Below are positions 27,221-35,982 of a stretch of DNA of 39,730 nt, piece by piece. The notes under the pieces were generated by a model, which had not been told where the DNA came from, ran no database searches, and was given only the letters and a program-made list of their open reading frames with translations. Position 1 is the stretch's first letter. Every line of letters starts with the position of its first letter. Source of the stretch: Stenotrophomonas acidaminiphila (GTDB taxonomy: Bacteria > Pseudomonadota > Gammaproteobacteria > Xanthomonadales > Xanthomonadaceae); the NCBI RefSeq assembly GCF_001431595.1, contig NZ_LDJO01000043.1, positions 1 to 39,730 of the forward strand. Reading direction: 5' to 3'. Made by a program: the position numbers and the translations under genes.

Positions 27221-28570
27221 GTGGTGCAGGAATTGACTGATAGAGGGAAGGCCTTTCGTGTAGCCATCGCCGGCTTCATCGAAGCCCGGCGCGAGGCCAA
27301 GCTGAAAGGCAAGGAGGAAGAAGGCGATATCTCGGCCAAATACGACTACAACGCCTGGTTGGCCGATGCCGCCCGCCGGGTGGGCCAGATCCAGGCGGTC
27401 ACCCACGTACTCAAGGCGACCCATCCGGACGCGCGGGGCAGCAGTCTGCACGTGCGGCCAGACGCCCTGCCCCGCCGCGCCGAGATCGGAACCCATGTGC
27501 TGGGCGACGACTTCGCAGAGGATGTCGTGGGCAATGCCGCAGCACTGGATGTATTCAAGTTCCTCAAGATCGAAGTTGAGGGACGCCGGCTGCTGGACTA
27601 TATGCAAGCCGGCGATGCAGACCTTCGGTCGGCCCTGCACCCGGATGCCGGGACCGCGACCGCCTGGATGAAGGCCTTCAGCGGTCTGGTCCGTGGCGAC
27701 ACCCACCCTGCATCACACGAAGCCGCCAAACAGCTGTACTGGCTGGTCGACGGCCCACCCACCGAAGACGAGGCCTATCACCTGCTGCAACCTCTGTTTT
27801 CCAGCAGCCTGGCCCATGCCGTGCATGCCGAGATCCAGGGCGCACGTTTCGGTGAAGACAACAAGGCCGCACGGCAGGCGTTCCGCGCCAAGGAGGCGCA
27901 CGAAACGTCTTATCGCGACTACCACAACCTGGTCGTCCGCAAGCTGGGGGGCACAAAACCCCAGAACGTGTCGCAGCTCAACAGCGAGCGCGGCGGCATC
28001 AACTACCTGCTGGCCTCCCTGCCGCCGAGCTGGGACATCGAACAACCGCGGAAGCTGCTGAATCTCGAATCGGCAATGGATCGCCTGGGCTGGTTCCCTG
28101 ACGTTCGCGACACCGTCGACCAGCTGGCCAGCTTTCTACTGTCCAATCCGCCCCCTACCGAGGCAACGCGACGGAAACGCACAGAACTGGCGCAGGAGCT
28201 GGGAGCTCAGTTGGCCATCTTCGCGGTGGAAACGCAGGTTCGTTTCGAACCGGGATGGACGAGGAACGAAAGCTGCACCCTGCCCCTGCACCAACAGGTC
28301 TGGCTGGATCCCGAACGCGTAGAGCTGGATCAGCGCCCGCAACCAGAGCTTGCCGCCGAGGACGAAGCATTCGTCGCCGTCTGGGAGTTCGGTGATTGGC
28401 CTGACCAGGTGGCTGGCGATTTCGCCAACTGGTTGAATGACCGGCTGCGCTCTGCCGGACTGGTCGCCGTCGGGGACGCGGAGTACCGCCACTGGGCGCG
28501 CCATGCGGTCACCGATGCGGCCTGGTCGGCACCCGAGCAGCGGCGCAAGCCGAAAGGAGGCATTGCATGA
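27221..28570 (+). CDS. csy1: Csy1 (Cas8f), large subunit of the type I-F Csy complex
   Basis: 449-residue large subunit. With Csy2 it forms the tail of the crRNA complex and recognises the CC PAM. Family-like stretches are KYDYNAWLADAARRVGQIQAVTHVLKATHP near the N-terminus, SYRDYHNLVVRKLGGTKPQNVSQLNSERGG in the middle and an N-E-S-C-type segment later. Two GTG codons compete: 27221 and 27224. AAGGAG at 27211-27216 is better spaced to 27224, so the protein may be one residue shorter. A 259-nt gap (mostly the detached cas3 tail) precedes it, so it may have its own promoter. Its TGA overlaps csy2 (ATGA). Confidence 0.95.
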   Translation: MVQELTDRGKAFRVAIAGFIEARREAKLKGKEEEGDISAKYDYNAWLADAARRVGQIQAVTHVLKATHPDARGSSLHVRPDALPRRAEIGTHVLGDDFAEDVVGNAAALDVFKFLKIEVEGRRLLDYMQAGDADLRSALHPDAGTATAWMKAFSGLVRGDTHPASHEAAKQLYWLVDGPPTEDEAYHLLQPLFSSSLAHAVHAEIQGARFGEDNKAARQAFRAKEAHETSYRDYHNLVVRKLGGTKPQNVSQLNSERGGINYLLASLPPSWDIEQPRKLLNLESAMDRLGWFPDVRDTVDQLASFLLSNPPPTEATRRKRTELAQELGAQLAIFAVETQVRFEPGWTRNESCTLPLHQQVWLDPERVELDQRPQPELAAEDEAFVAVWEFGDWPDQVAGDFANWLNDRLRSAGLVAVGDAEYRHWARHAVTDAAWSAPEQRRKPKGGIA

Positions 28571-29583
28571 GCACTTGCCCGGATTTCGACCACCTGCTTG
28601 TCTTCCCCCATCTGCAGGTGCAGAACGCCAACGCCATTTCCAGCCCGCTGACACATGGCTTCCCGTCAATGACGGCGTTCTTGGGGCTGATGTGGGCCTT
28701 GCAGCGCAAGGCGCAAGCGGCGGGACTAGATGTCCGGTTCCATGCAGTGGGAGTGGTTTGCCACCAGCATCGCGAACTGGTCACCGAAGGCGGCTTCGTC
28801 AACAGCTTCCACCTGACCCGCAACCCGGTGAACAAGGACGGCGGCAGCTCAGCGATCGTCGAGGAAGGTCGCATCCATCTGGGCCTGAGCCTGCTGCTGG
28901 CCGCCACGAGCCTTCGCTGGCAGAAGCAGCAAGAAACGCGTGAAGGCGATCTGCAGGCACTGGCCGGGCTGCTGGCCGGCATGCGTATCGCGGGTGGCAG
29001 CCTGATACCACCGTCCCATCCCTGGCGTCGACGCTACCAGCCCTGGGCGCTGGAGCTGACAGGCACCGCAGCTGATCGCCAGGCACTGTTCGCCAAGGCA
29101 CGCATGCGCCTGCTGCCTGGCTTCGCGCTTGTGAGCCGTGACGACCTACTGGCCGAGCGCCTGCAGCGACAGGAGCAATCTGGCGAGGCGCCAGACCCAT
29201 TGGATGCCTGGCTGTCATTGGCCCGCATCAATTGGCGCTGGCAGACCGACCACGATACCGGCAAGGGCAGCTGGACCAACGACCGAACTGGCAATGGCTG
29301 GGTGGTTCCCATCCCAGTGGGTTACGGCGCGCTGGGCGAACTGCACGCTGCCGGCAGCGTGGCCAACGCCCGCGATGCCGGAACGCCGTTCCGCTTCGTC
29401 GAAAGCCTGTACTCGGTGGGCCAATGGATCAGCCCACACCGCCTGCATGTGCCTGAAAGCCTGCTCTGGTATGCCGACACGCAGCCCGAGCTCGGCCTGT
29501 ACCGTTGTCGCAACAACCATGCGCAACCTCTACACGAGGGTGAGCTGGATACGCCGTTTGAATTCGACACCACCACCTACTGA
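28567..29583 (+). CDS. csy2: Csy2 (Cas5f), type I-F Csy complex subunit
   Basis: 338 residues, close to the P. aeruginosa protein. Csy2 forms a heterodimer with Csy1, binds the 5' handle of crRNA and helps PAM recognition. Recognisable parts are [36 protein letters not shown] at the N-terminus, GGSLIPP near residue 140, [13 protein letters not shown] and [17 protein letters not shown] toward the C-terminus. It overlaps csy1 by 4 nt (ATGA), so the two are translated together, consistent with the heterodimer. The csy3 start lies 23 nt downstream. Confidence 0.95.
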   Translation: MSTCPDFDHLLVFPHLQVQNANAISSPLTHGFPSMTAFLGLMWALQRKAQAAGLDVRFHAVGVVCHQHRELVTEGGFVNSFHLTRNPVNKDGGSSAIVEEGRIHLGLSLLLAATSLRWQKQQETREGDLQALAGLLAGMRIAGGSLIPPSHPWRRRYQPWALELTGTAADRQALFAKARMRLLPGFALVSRDDLLAERLQRQEQSGEAPDPLDAWLSLARINWRWQTDHDTGKGSWTNDRTGNGWVVPIPVGYGALGELHAAGSVANARDAGTPFRFVESLYSVGQWISPHRLHVPESLLWYADTQPELGLYRCRNNHAQPLHEGELDTPFEFDTTTY

Positions 29584-29606
29584 CCCGGCAGAAAAGGAAT
29601 CCCATC

Positions 29607-30632
29607 ATGTCCAAGGAACTCAAGACCGCATCCGTCCTGGCCTTCGAACGCAAGCTGGACCCGTCCGATGCCCTGTTCACCAGTGGAAACTGGGCGGCAC
29701 GCACCCAGGCGGCGGACTGGAAACCGGTAGGCCTGCGCGAAAAATCCGTGCGCGGCACCATCTCCAACCGCCTGAAAACCAGCGGCCAGGACCCGGCCAA
29801 GCTGGACGCCGCCATCCAGAACCCCAACCTGCAGACCGTCGACGTGGCAGCATTGCCGGCCGATGCCGACACGCTGAAGGTGCAGTTCACCCTGCGCGTG
29901 CTTGGTGGAACCGGCAGGCCCTCGGCCTGCAACGACGCCGCCTATCGCAGCAAGCTGCTGGAAACGGTGGACGGCTATGTACGCCAGCACGGCTTCGATG
30001 AGCTGGCCCGCCGCTATGCGGCCAATCTGGCAAACGGCCGCTTCCTGTGGCGCAACCGTATTGGCGCCGAGCAGGTCGAGGTGACGGTGTCCCATCTGCG
30101 CGACGGCAAGCCCGCCCAGCAGTGGACCTTCGATGCGCTTGCACATTCGCTGTACGATCTCATGGCGCCGGCTGGGGAAGGCGCCACCCTGGCCGAACTG
30201 GGCGAGCTGATCGCCGCTGGCCTGGCCGGTGACAGCCATGTACTGCTTCAGGTCACCGCTTTCGTCCGCATGGGCGCTGGCCAGGAGGTTTTCCCCTCCC
30301 AGGAACTCATCTTGGACAAGACCGCCGGCAAGAAGAGCAAGACCCTGTACCACGTCGACAAGGTGGCTGCCATCCACTCCCAGAAGATTGGCAATGCGCT
30401 GCGCACGGTGGACACCTGGTATCCGGAGGCGGCCAGCAACGGCCCCATCGCGGTAGAGCCTTACGGCTCGGTGACTACGCAGGGCAAGGCCTATCGCCAG
30501 CCCAAGGAAAAACAGGATTTCTACAACCTGCTCGATGCCTGGGTGCTGAAGGACAAGGCGCCTCTGGTGGAGCAGCAGCACTTCGTCATCGCCACCCTGG
30601 TTAGGGGCGGCGTGTTCGGCGAAGCAGGCTGA
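29607..30632 (+). CDS. csy3: Csy3 (Cas7f), backbone subunit of the Csy complex
   Basis: 341 residues, matching the usual I-F Cas7 length. Six copies normally polymerise along the crRNA spacer. Typical stretches: [22 protein letters not shown] at the N-terminus, [26 protein letters not shown] in the middle, and [12 protein letters not shown] near residue 227. The ATG at 29607 has AAAAGGA about 8 nt upstream. cas6f begins 5 nt after the stop. No abnormality is visible in this gene. Confidence 0.96.
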   Translation: MSKELKTASVLAFERKLDPSDALFTSGNWAARTQAADWKPVGLREKSVRGTISNRLKTSGQDPAKLDAAIQNPNLQTVDVAALPADADTLKVQFTLRVLGGTGRPSACNDAAYRSKLLETVDGYVRQHGFDELARRYAANLANGRFLWRNRIGAEQVEVTVSHLRDGKPAQQWTFDALAHSLYDLMAPAGEGATLAELGELIAAGLAGDSHVLLQVTAFVRMGAGQEVFPSQELILDKTAGKKSKTLYHVDKVAAIHSQKIGNALRTVDTWYPEAASNGPIAVEPYGSVTTQGKAYRQPKEKQDFYNLLDAWVLKDKAPLVEQQHFVIATLVRGGVFGEAG

Positions 30633-30637
30633 ACACC

Positions 30638-31204
30638 ATGACCAGCCACCATGTCGACATCCAGGTGGTCCCCGACCCGGAGACCACCGCCCCGCAACTA
30701 CTTGGCGTGCTCTACGACCGCCTGCACTTGGCGCTGGTCCAGCAGCGTATCGAGGACATCGGTGTGAGCTTCCCGGGCTACAGCACTACGCCTCGCACCT
30801 TGGGCACCGTGCTGCGGCTGCATGGCAGCGAGGTCACCCTGCGTCGCTTCCTGCAGGAAGATTGGCTCAAGGGTCTGCGCGACCACGTACGCCTTACCGG
30901 AATCAACCCGGTTCCGGAAAGGGCGCCGCAGCGCACCGTGTACCGCCGGCAGTTCAAGACCAACGCCGGACGCCTGCGCCGCCGTCGCATGCTGCGCAAA
31001 GGGGAGACCGAACAGCAAGCGCAACAAGCCATCCCCCAGAGCGTTGAGCGCCGCCCTAATCTGCCCTACCTGCACCTGCGCAGCCGCAGCACAGGGCAGC
31101 CCTTCTGCCTGTTCGTCGCCCTGGGTCCGTTGGCGAACACCCCCACACCGGGAACGTTCAACAGCCACGGATTGAGCAGCACCAGCACCATCCCGTGGTT
31201 CTGA
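30638..31204 (+). CDS. cas6f: Cas6f (Csy4), crRNA-processing endoribonuclease
   Basis: 188-residue ribonuclease that cuts the repeat RNA at the base of its stem-loop and stays bound to the 3' handle. The catalytic His is H30 (YDRLHLALVQQ), with Ser149 and Ser151 (LRSRSTGQPFCLFV) in the positions of Csy4 Ser148/150. The arginine-rich RNA-binding helix is GRLRRRRMLRKGE (residues 111-123). YRRQFKTN precedes it as in P. aeruginosa Csy4. It ends with TGA at 31202-31204; the array leader follows at once. Confidence 0.96.
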   Translation: MTSHHVDIQVVPDPETTAPQLLGVLYDRLHLALVQQRIEDIGVSFPGYSTTPRTLGTVLRLHGSEVTLRRFLQEDWLKGLRDHVRLTGINPVPERAPQRTVYRRQFKTNAGRLRRRRMLRKGETEQQAQQAIPQSVERRPNLPYLHLRSRSTGQPFCLFVALGPLANTPTPGTFNSHGLSSTSTIPWF

Positions 31205-31334
31205 CCCTATTTCCAGTGAGTCAGTAGCGCTCTTTTAAAATCAGTGACTTGCGGATGCCCCCAGAAATTTGGGGGCATTCCTCTATTCAGGGATTTCCTT
31301 AGCATTACCAATGACTTGACGTGAAATTCCTCTA
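31205..31334 (+). promoter_or_regulatory. CRISPR leader
   Basis: 130 bp of AT-richer DNA between cas6f and the first repeat. The leader is on this side because repeats are intact here and degenerate at the far end. It contains an IHF-like sequence AATCAGTGACTTG at 31239-31251 (consensus WATCAANNNNTTR, one mismatch), whose family role is bending the leader for integration. A 9-bp hairpin occupies 31255-31278. A clear -35/-10 for the pre-crRNA was not identified. Confidence 0.7.
31255..31278 (+). terminator. Hairpin in the leader, possible end of the cas operon mRNA
   Basis: ATGCCCCCA / TGGGGGCAT pair perfectly around a 6-nt loop; TCCTCTATT follows, only weakly T-rich. It may end the cas transcript before the array, or may be a DNA element of the leader. 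Confidence 0.45.
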
Positions 31335-31890
31335 GTTCCCTGCCGCATAGGCAGCTCAGAAAGCCCGCCCGCAGGGGGTGAGGTGATGGCCCGAGTTCCC
31401 TGCCGCATAGGCAGCTCAGAAAACAGGCCCTCCTCGGGTCCTGATTCCGCCCTTGTTCCCTGCCGCATAGGCAGCTCAGAAATCGTCAAGCCATGAATCA
31501 AACTCGCGCTTGATGTTCCCTGCCGCATAGGCAGCTCAGAAATCTGGCTTCCTGCAAAAACAACCTTGTCGAACGTTCCCTGCCGCATAGGCAGCTCAGA
31601 AAATCGGATGCAGCACCTTCACCGCTGCGTCGCTGTTCCCTGCCGCATAGGCAGCTCAGAAATTAATCCAATCGTTTTCCAGTGGATCGCGCAAGTTCCC
31701 TGCCGCATAGGCAGCTCAGAAATGCAGGACGGAAAGCCCGTGGTCGAGCACTACGTTCCCTGCCGCATAGGCAGCTCAGAAAAAGTCGAGGAATTGTTGG
31801 ATGGCGCCGGTTATGTTCCCTGCCGCATAGGCAGCTCAGAAAACCGCCTCGAAGTCGCGTTTGGTGAGACTTCTTGTTCCCTGCCGCATG

Positions 31891-32143
31891 GGCAGCTCAG
31901 AAATGTGGTGACTACCATTTGCCCGCCGGGCACTGGTTCCCTGCCGCATAGGCAGCTGAGAAAGCGCTCAGGTCGTACTGCAGGGCCAGCTTGCCGTTCC
32001 CTGCCGCATAGGCAGCTCAGAAAGATCCGCAGCAGATGGGCAACGCGCTGAACTAGTTCCCTGCCGCATAGACAGCTCAGAAATTCACGGTGAACTCGGC
32101 GAACTCGCCATCGAAGTTCCCTGCCGCATAGGCAGCTCAGAAA
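31891..32143 (+). repeat. Array block duplicated 900 bp downstream (copy 1)
   Basis: These 253 bp (3' part of repeat 10 to the end of repeat 14, spacers 10-13) are identical to 32791-33043. The two marked variant repeats (GCTGAG and GACAG) are copied too, so the block was duplicated as a unit rather than acquired twice. Confidence 0.95.
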
Positions 32144-32790
32144 TCCACGCGCTGCTTGTGCCTGACTTCGGCCACGTTCCCTGCCGCATAGGCAGCTCAG
32201 AAAATCAAGTCGGCGCCCGGCACCCCGGTCACCTCGTTCCCTGCCGCATAGGCAGCTCAGAAATGTGGCGGTCCGGTGCACAGCTGATCGGCGCTGTTCC
32301 CTGCCGCATAGGCAGCTCAGAAAATCCGCGAGGTATGGAGTCCCGACAACTGCCCGTTCCCTGCCGCATAGGCAGCTCAGAAAATTCGACATCGCCGTCG
32401 ATGTTCGTCCGCTTCGTTCCCTGCCGCATAGGCAGCTCAGAAAACCAAGCGACAAGAAGCGCTAGGACAGCTAGCGTTCCCTGCCGCATAGGCAGCTCAG
32501 AAAATCAGGACGAGATCGCCGTCCTGTGGCGTGTCGTTCCCTGCCGCATAGGCAGCTCAGAAATGCCGCGCCCCGGAGCCGGTCGCCTGCTGCGCGTTCC
32601 CTGCCGCATAGGCAGCTCAGAAAACTTGAAACCTATGCGTATCAACAGTTTCAGTGTTCCCTGCCGCATAGGCAGCTCAGAAAGTTGTGATCCGGTCATC
32701 AATCGGTGTGGGTGAGTTCCCTGCCGCATAGGCAGCTCAGAAAAGTTCGGGATTGTCGAATTCGCCGTTGATCCTGTTCCCTGCCGCATA

Positions 32791-33043
32791 GGCAGCTCAG
32801 AAATGTGGTGACTACCATTTGCCCGCCGGGCACTGGTTCCCTGCCGCATAGGCAGCTGAGAAAGCGCTCAGGTCGTACTGCAGGGCCAGCTTGCCGTTCC
32901 CTGCCGCATAGGCAGCTCAGAAAGATCCGCAGCAGATGGGCAACGCGCTGAACTAGTTCCCTGCCGCATAGACAGCTCAGAAATTCACGGTGAACTCGGC
33001 GAACTCGCCATCGAAGTTCCCTGCCGCATAGGCAGCTCAGAAA
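32791..33043 (+). repeat. Array block duplicated 900 bp upstream (copy 2)
   Basis: Identical to 31891-32143, with spacers 25-28 equal to 10-13. It is followed directly by spacer 29, equal to spacer 19 (32444-32475), after which the order diverges. Exact 15-unit offset indicates recombination in the repeats. Confidence 0.95.
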
Positions 33044-33344
33044 ACCAAGCGACAAGAAGCGCTAGGACAGCTAGCGTTCCCTGCCGCATAGGCAGCTCAG
33101 AAATGATCGACCAGGGAGCCTCTGTCGCTGGCGCAGTTCCCTGCCGCATAGGCAGCTCAGAAATATGGTCGGTGCCAGCGGCAAAGCCACGTCACGTTCC
33201 CTGCCGCATAGGCAGCTCAGAAAAAGTCGAAAGAGGCTGCAAACTTTCCGCTTTTTGTTCCCTGGCGCATAGGCAGCTCAGAAAGACGTGATCGGGCGCG
33301 ATGCTGCGCTGCTGTTGTTCGCTGCCGCGTAGGCAGCTCAGGAA

Positions 33345-33546
33345 TGAATTTTATATCTTGGATTCTTTTTGACTTCGCTGGCGAGCAACCACCCCAGGAA
33401 CCTGCGACGGCATCAAGCTAGGCTGCAAGGCTTTATCTTTCATTACGTTTGGCAGCCGCTGCACTTACGCTACTCCATCTGATGTAGGAGAACGCAAGGC
33501 ATACACCTATCATCCAAATCCGGACGACTACCCTTGGACTCTTTCA
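33345..33546. other. Region between array and carbonic anhydrase gene (no gene recognised)
   Basis: About 200 bp of lower-GC DNA, like the island. From 33373 it is open in the same frame as the following gene (CDGIKLGCKALSFITF ... YTYHPNPDDYPWTLS), but lacks a start codon and resembles no protein I know. It may be the remnant of a gene cut when the island arrived, or chance. It must also contain the promoter of the next gene; none was identified. Confidence 0.4.
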
Positions 33547-34086
33547 GTGAACTCCCTCCGCCCCTTCCTTGACAAAACCCCCACCCTCGGCCAGCGCGTC
33601 TACGTCGACCCCGCCTGCACCATCATCGGCGACGTGGTGCTGGGCGATGACGTGTCGGTGTGGCCGGGCACGGTGATCCGGGGCGATGTGAACCATGTGC
33701 GCATCGGCGCGCGCACCAACGTGCAGGACGGCACCATCATCCATGTCAGCCACGAGAGCCCGTACAACAAGGGCGGCTACCCCACGCTGATCGGCGAGGG
33801 CGTGACCGTGGGGCATGGCTGCATCATCCATGCGTGCAGCATTGGCGATTACTGCCTGATCGGCATGGGCGCATGCGTGCTGGATGGCGCGGTGATCGAG
33901 GACGAGGCGTTCATCGGCGCCGGGGCGGTGGTGGGGCCGGGCAAGCGGGTAGCGCGTGGCGAGTTGTGGGTGGGCAACCCGGCGCGGCCGGTGCGCACCT
34001 TGAGCGCGAAGGACATCGAAGGGCTGCGCTATTCGGCGGACCATTACGTGCGGTTGAAGGACCAGTACCTGGGCATGGCCGGCTGA
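33547..34086 (+). CDS. Gamma-class carbonic anhydrase family protein
   Basis: 179-residue left-handed beta-helix with hexapeptide repeats (VVLGDDVSVWPGTVIRGDVNHVRIGARTNVQDG). The three zinc ligands of the family fit H69 (VSHESPYN), H90 and H95 (VGHGCIIHAC). It may hydrate CO2 reversibly; some family members (YrdA-like) lack tested activity. The start is GTG at 33547 (NSLRPFLDKTPTLGQRVYVDP); no ATG is available and no strong Shine-Dalgarno sequence is seen. It is the first gene right of the CRISPR island and has chromosomal-type GC. Confidence 0.9.
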   Translation: MNSLRPFLDKTPTLGQRVYVDPACTIIGDVVLGDDVSVWPGTVIRGDVNHVRIGARTNVQDGTIIHVSHESPYNKGGYPTLIGEGVTVGHGCIIHACSIGDYCLIGMGACVLDGAVIEDEAFIGAGAVVGPGKRVARGELWVGNPARPVRTLSAKDIEGLRYSADHYVRLKDQYLGMAG

Positions 34087-34216
34087 CGGAGCCTGCGCGG
34101 CAGGCCCCGCAGCTACAGGGCATCGCCGGCGCTGGCCGTTGCCCGCGGGCCGGGCTTGGCCCACACTGCCGGCCTCGGGCGTGGGGACGCCCTTTTTCCA
34201 GGGAAAGGAATATTTC

Positions 34217-35113
34217 ATGTCGATCAGAACCATGGCGCTGGCCCTGCTGGCCGGTGCAACGCTGCTCTGCGCCGCTGCGCCGGCCGCATACGCACAGGAC
34301 GAGCAGGACGCCGCGGCGTTCGTGCAGTCGCTGCATTTCCGCTCCGGCACCATCGAAGTGCCCGCGGCCAAGGCGCGCTTCAACCTGGGCCCGGATTTCC
34401 AGTACCTGGACCAGGCCGATGCGCGGCGCGTGCTGGAAGACCTGTGGGGCAACCCGCCCGACGCCGACGTGCTGGGGCTGGTGGTGCCGCGTTCGCCGGG
34501 GCTGGCGGATGACGACAGCTGGGCGGTGGTGGTGACCTACTCGGACGACGGCTACGTGTCCGACGAGGACGCGTCGAAGATGAATTACACCAAGCTGCTG
34601 CGCGAGATGCAGGAGCAGACCGAAGCGGCCAACCCCGAGCGCGAGAAGGCCGGCTACGGCACGCTGCAGCTGGTAGGCTGGGCGGTGCCGCCGCGCTACG
34701 ACGCCGGCAACAACAAGCTGTACTGGGCCAAGGAGCTGGCGTTCAACGGCCAGCCCAACCACGTGCTCAATTACGACATCCGCGTGCTCGGCCGCCACGG
34801 CTACCTGAGCCTCAATGCGGTGTCGGGCATGGGCGAGCTGGGGCTGGTGCGCACCGGCATGGAGAAACTGCTGCCGATGGCCGAGTTCGAGCCGGGCGCG
34901 CGCTATGCCGACCACAACCCCAAGACCGACAAGATCGCCGCCTACGGCGTGGCCACGCTGATCGGCGGCGGGCTGGCCGCCAAGGCCGGGCTGTTCGCCA
35001 AGCTGGGCCTGGTCTTGGCCAAGTTCTGGAAGCTGCTGCTGATCGGCGCCATCGCGCTGGGCGGGGTGGCACGCAAGTTCTTCGGCGAGCGCAACAAGGG
35101 CACGGTGCGCTGA
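34217..35113 (+). CDS. DUF2167 family membrane-anchored protein
   Basis: 298 residues. A signal peptide (MALALLAGATLLCAAAPAAYA, cleavage after AYA) precedes a periplasmic DUF2167 domain. Family-like parts: LHFRSGTIEVPAAKARFNLG, FQYLDQADARRVLEDLWGNPP, LVGWAVPPRYDAGNNKLYWAKEL and NYDIRVLGRHGYLSLNAV. A hydrophobic segment (FWKLLLIGAIALGGVA) near the C-terminus anchors it to the membrane, ending KFFGERNKG. ATG at 34217 has AAGGA 7 nt upstream; the frame is open to 34139 without family sequence. Function is unknown. Confidence 0.88.
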   Translation: MSIRTMALALLAGATLLCAAAPAAYAQDEQDAAAFVQSLHFRSGTIEVPAAKARFNLGPDFQYLDQADARRVLEDLWGNPPDADVLGLVVPRSPGLADDDSWAVVVTYSDDGYVSDEDASKMNYTKLLREMQEQTEAANPEREKAGYGTLQLVGWAVPPRYDAGNNKLYWAKELAFNGQPNHVLNYDIRVLGRHGYLSLNAVSGMGELGLVRTGMEKLLPMAEFEPGARYADHNPKTDKIAAYGVATLIGGGLAAKAGLFAKLGLVLAKFWKLLLIGAIALGGVARKFFGERNKGTVR

Positions 35114-35304
35114 CCTGCGCGCGCCGCCACGGTGCCCGGCGCAGGCTGGGCATCGGCGGCGGCGGCGGGTAAAGTCAGCCGCTGACAGGACGCCACCGAG
35201 ACACGCATGCCAGCGGCAGCCACCCGGTTTGGATACCGGGTTTGCGACAACCCACGACCCTGCGCGCGACCGGCGGCGCCCGGCCGTTGAGCGCAGCGCC
35301 GCCC

Positions 35305-35982
35305 ATGCTTGATACCTACCGCGAGGTGATCACGCCCGAAGGCGTGCCGCTGCAGTTGCCGGCGGCCGGCCCGGTGCCGCGCGCGCTGGCGTGGCTGGTC
35401 GACCTGATGGTGCGGTTTGGCGTGCTGGGGCTGATGAGCCCGCTGCTGATGGCGCTGGGCGGGCTGGGCCAGGGCCTGTACCTGGGGCTGATGTTCCTGC
35501 TGTTCTGGGGCTACCCCATCGTGCTGGAAGTGTGGTTCGGGCAGACCCTGGGCAAGCGCGCGCTGGGCCTGCGGGTGGTAGCGCGCGACGGCGCGCCGCT
35601 GGGCTGGATGCCGGCGATCGTGCGCAACCTGCTGCGCACCGTGGACATGCTGCCGTTCGGCTACGCGCTGGGCCTGCTGGCCTGCCTGTGGGATCCGCAC
35701 GGGCGGCGGCTGGGTGACCTGGTGGCCGGCAGCCTGGTGGTGCACGTGCCGGCGCCGGCACCGGTGCCACCGGCGCGCATCGACAGCGTGCTGGCGCCGC
35801 CGCTGCCGCTGCAGCCGGCCGAACAGCAGGCGGTGATCGCCTTTGCCGACCGCGCACCGGCACTGTCCGGCCCGCGCCAGAACGAGCTCGCCGACATCGC
35901 CAGCGGCCTGAGCGGGGCACGCGGGCAGACCGGCGTACTGCGCCTGTATGCGATGGCCAACTGGCTGCTGGGGCGGCGATGA
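35305..35982 (+). CDS. RDD-family membrane protein
   Basis: 225 residues. The RDD signature is seen in RALAWLVDLMVRFGVLGLMS and in the later DPHGRRLGDLVAGSLVV, with hydrophobic segments between (LGLMFLLFWGYPIVLEVWF and so on). The family includes transport-like proteins; the role here is unknown. ATG at 35305 is chosen because the RDD domain begins right after it; an open frame to 35242 exists. Its TGA overlaps the next gene (ATGA at 35979-35982). It is the first gene of the RDD-SpoIIM-DUF4129-DUF4350-MoxR operon, a group I have seen together in Xanthomonadaceae. Confidence 0.88.
   Translation: MLDTYREVITPEGVPLQLPAAGPVPRALAWLVDLMVRFGVLGLMSPLLMALGGLGQGLYLGLMFLLFWGYPIVLEVWFGQTLGKRALGLRVVARDGAPLGWMPAIVRNLLRTVDMLPFGYALGLLACLWDPHGRRLGDLVAGSLVVHVPAPAPVPPARIDSVLAPPLPLQPAEQQAVIAFADRAPALSGPRQNELADIASGLSGARGQTGVLRLYAMANWLLGRR

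Larger units (their letters stand above)
31335..33344 (+). CRISPR. Type I-F CRISPR array, 34 repeats and 33 spacers
   Basis: The 28-bp repeat starts GTTCCCTGCC and ends GCAGCTCAGAAA. Its core CTGCC-GCATA-GGCAG is the Csy4 stem-loop. Repeats lie every 60 bp (32-nt spacers), with 33-nt spacers after repeats 9 and 32. Variants: repeat 10 (31876) has G at base 15. Repeats 11 (31936) and 26 (32836) end GCTGAGAAA. Repeats 13 (32056) and 28 (32956) have GACAG. Repeat 33 (33257) has CCTGGCGC. Repeat 34 (33317) has three changes and is the decayed leader-distal end. Spacers 10-13 recur as 25-28 and spacer 19 as 29, so 28 of 33 are different. Transcription from the left, away from cas6f, is inferred from repeat orientation and decay. 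Confidence 0.98.

Noticed and set aside
31283..33291. Open frames inside the CRISPR array
   Set aside because: They encode the repeat over and over (for example PCRIGSSE or FLSCLCGRE) and follow the 60-bp period.
35219..35250. ACCCGG/CCGGGT hairpin before the RDD gene
   Set aside because: Only 6 bp with an 8-nt loop and no T-run; not convincing as a terminator.
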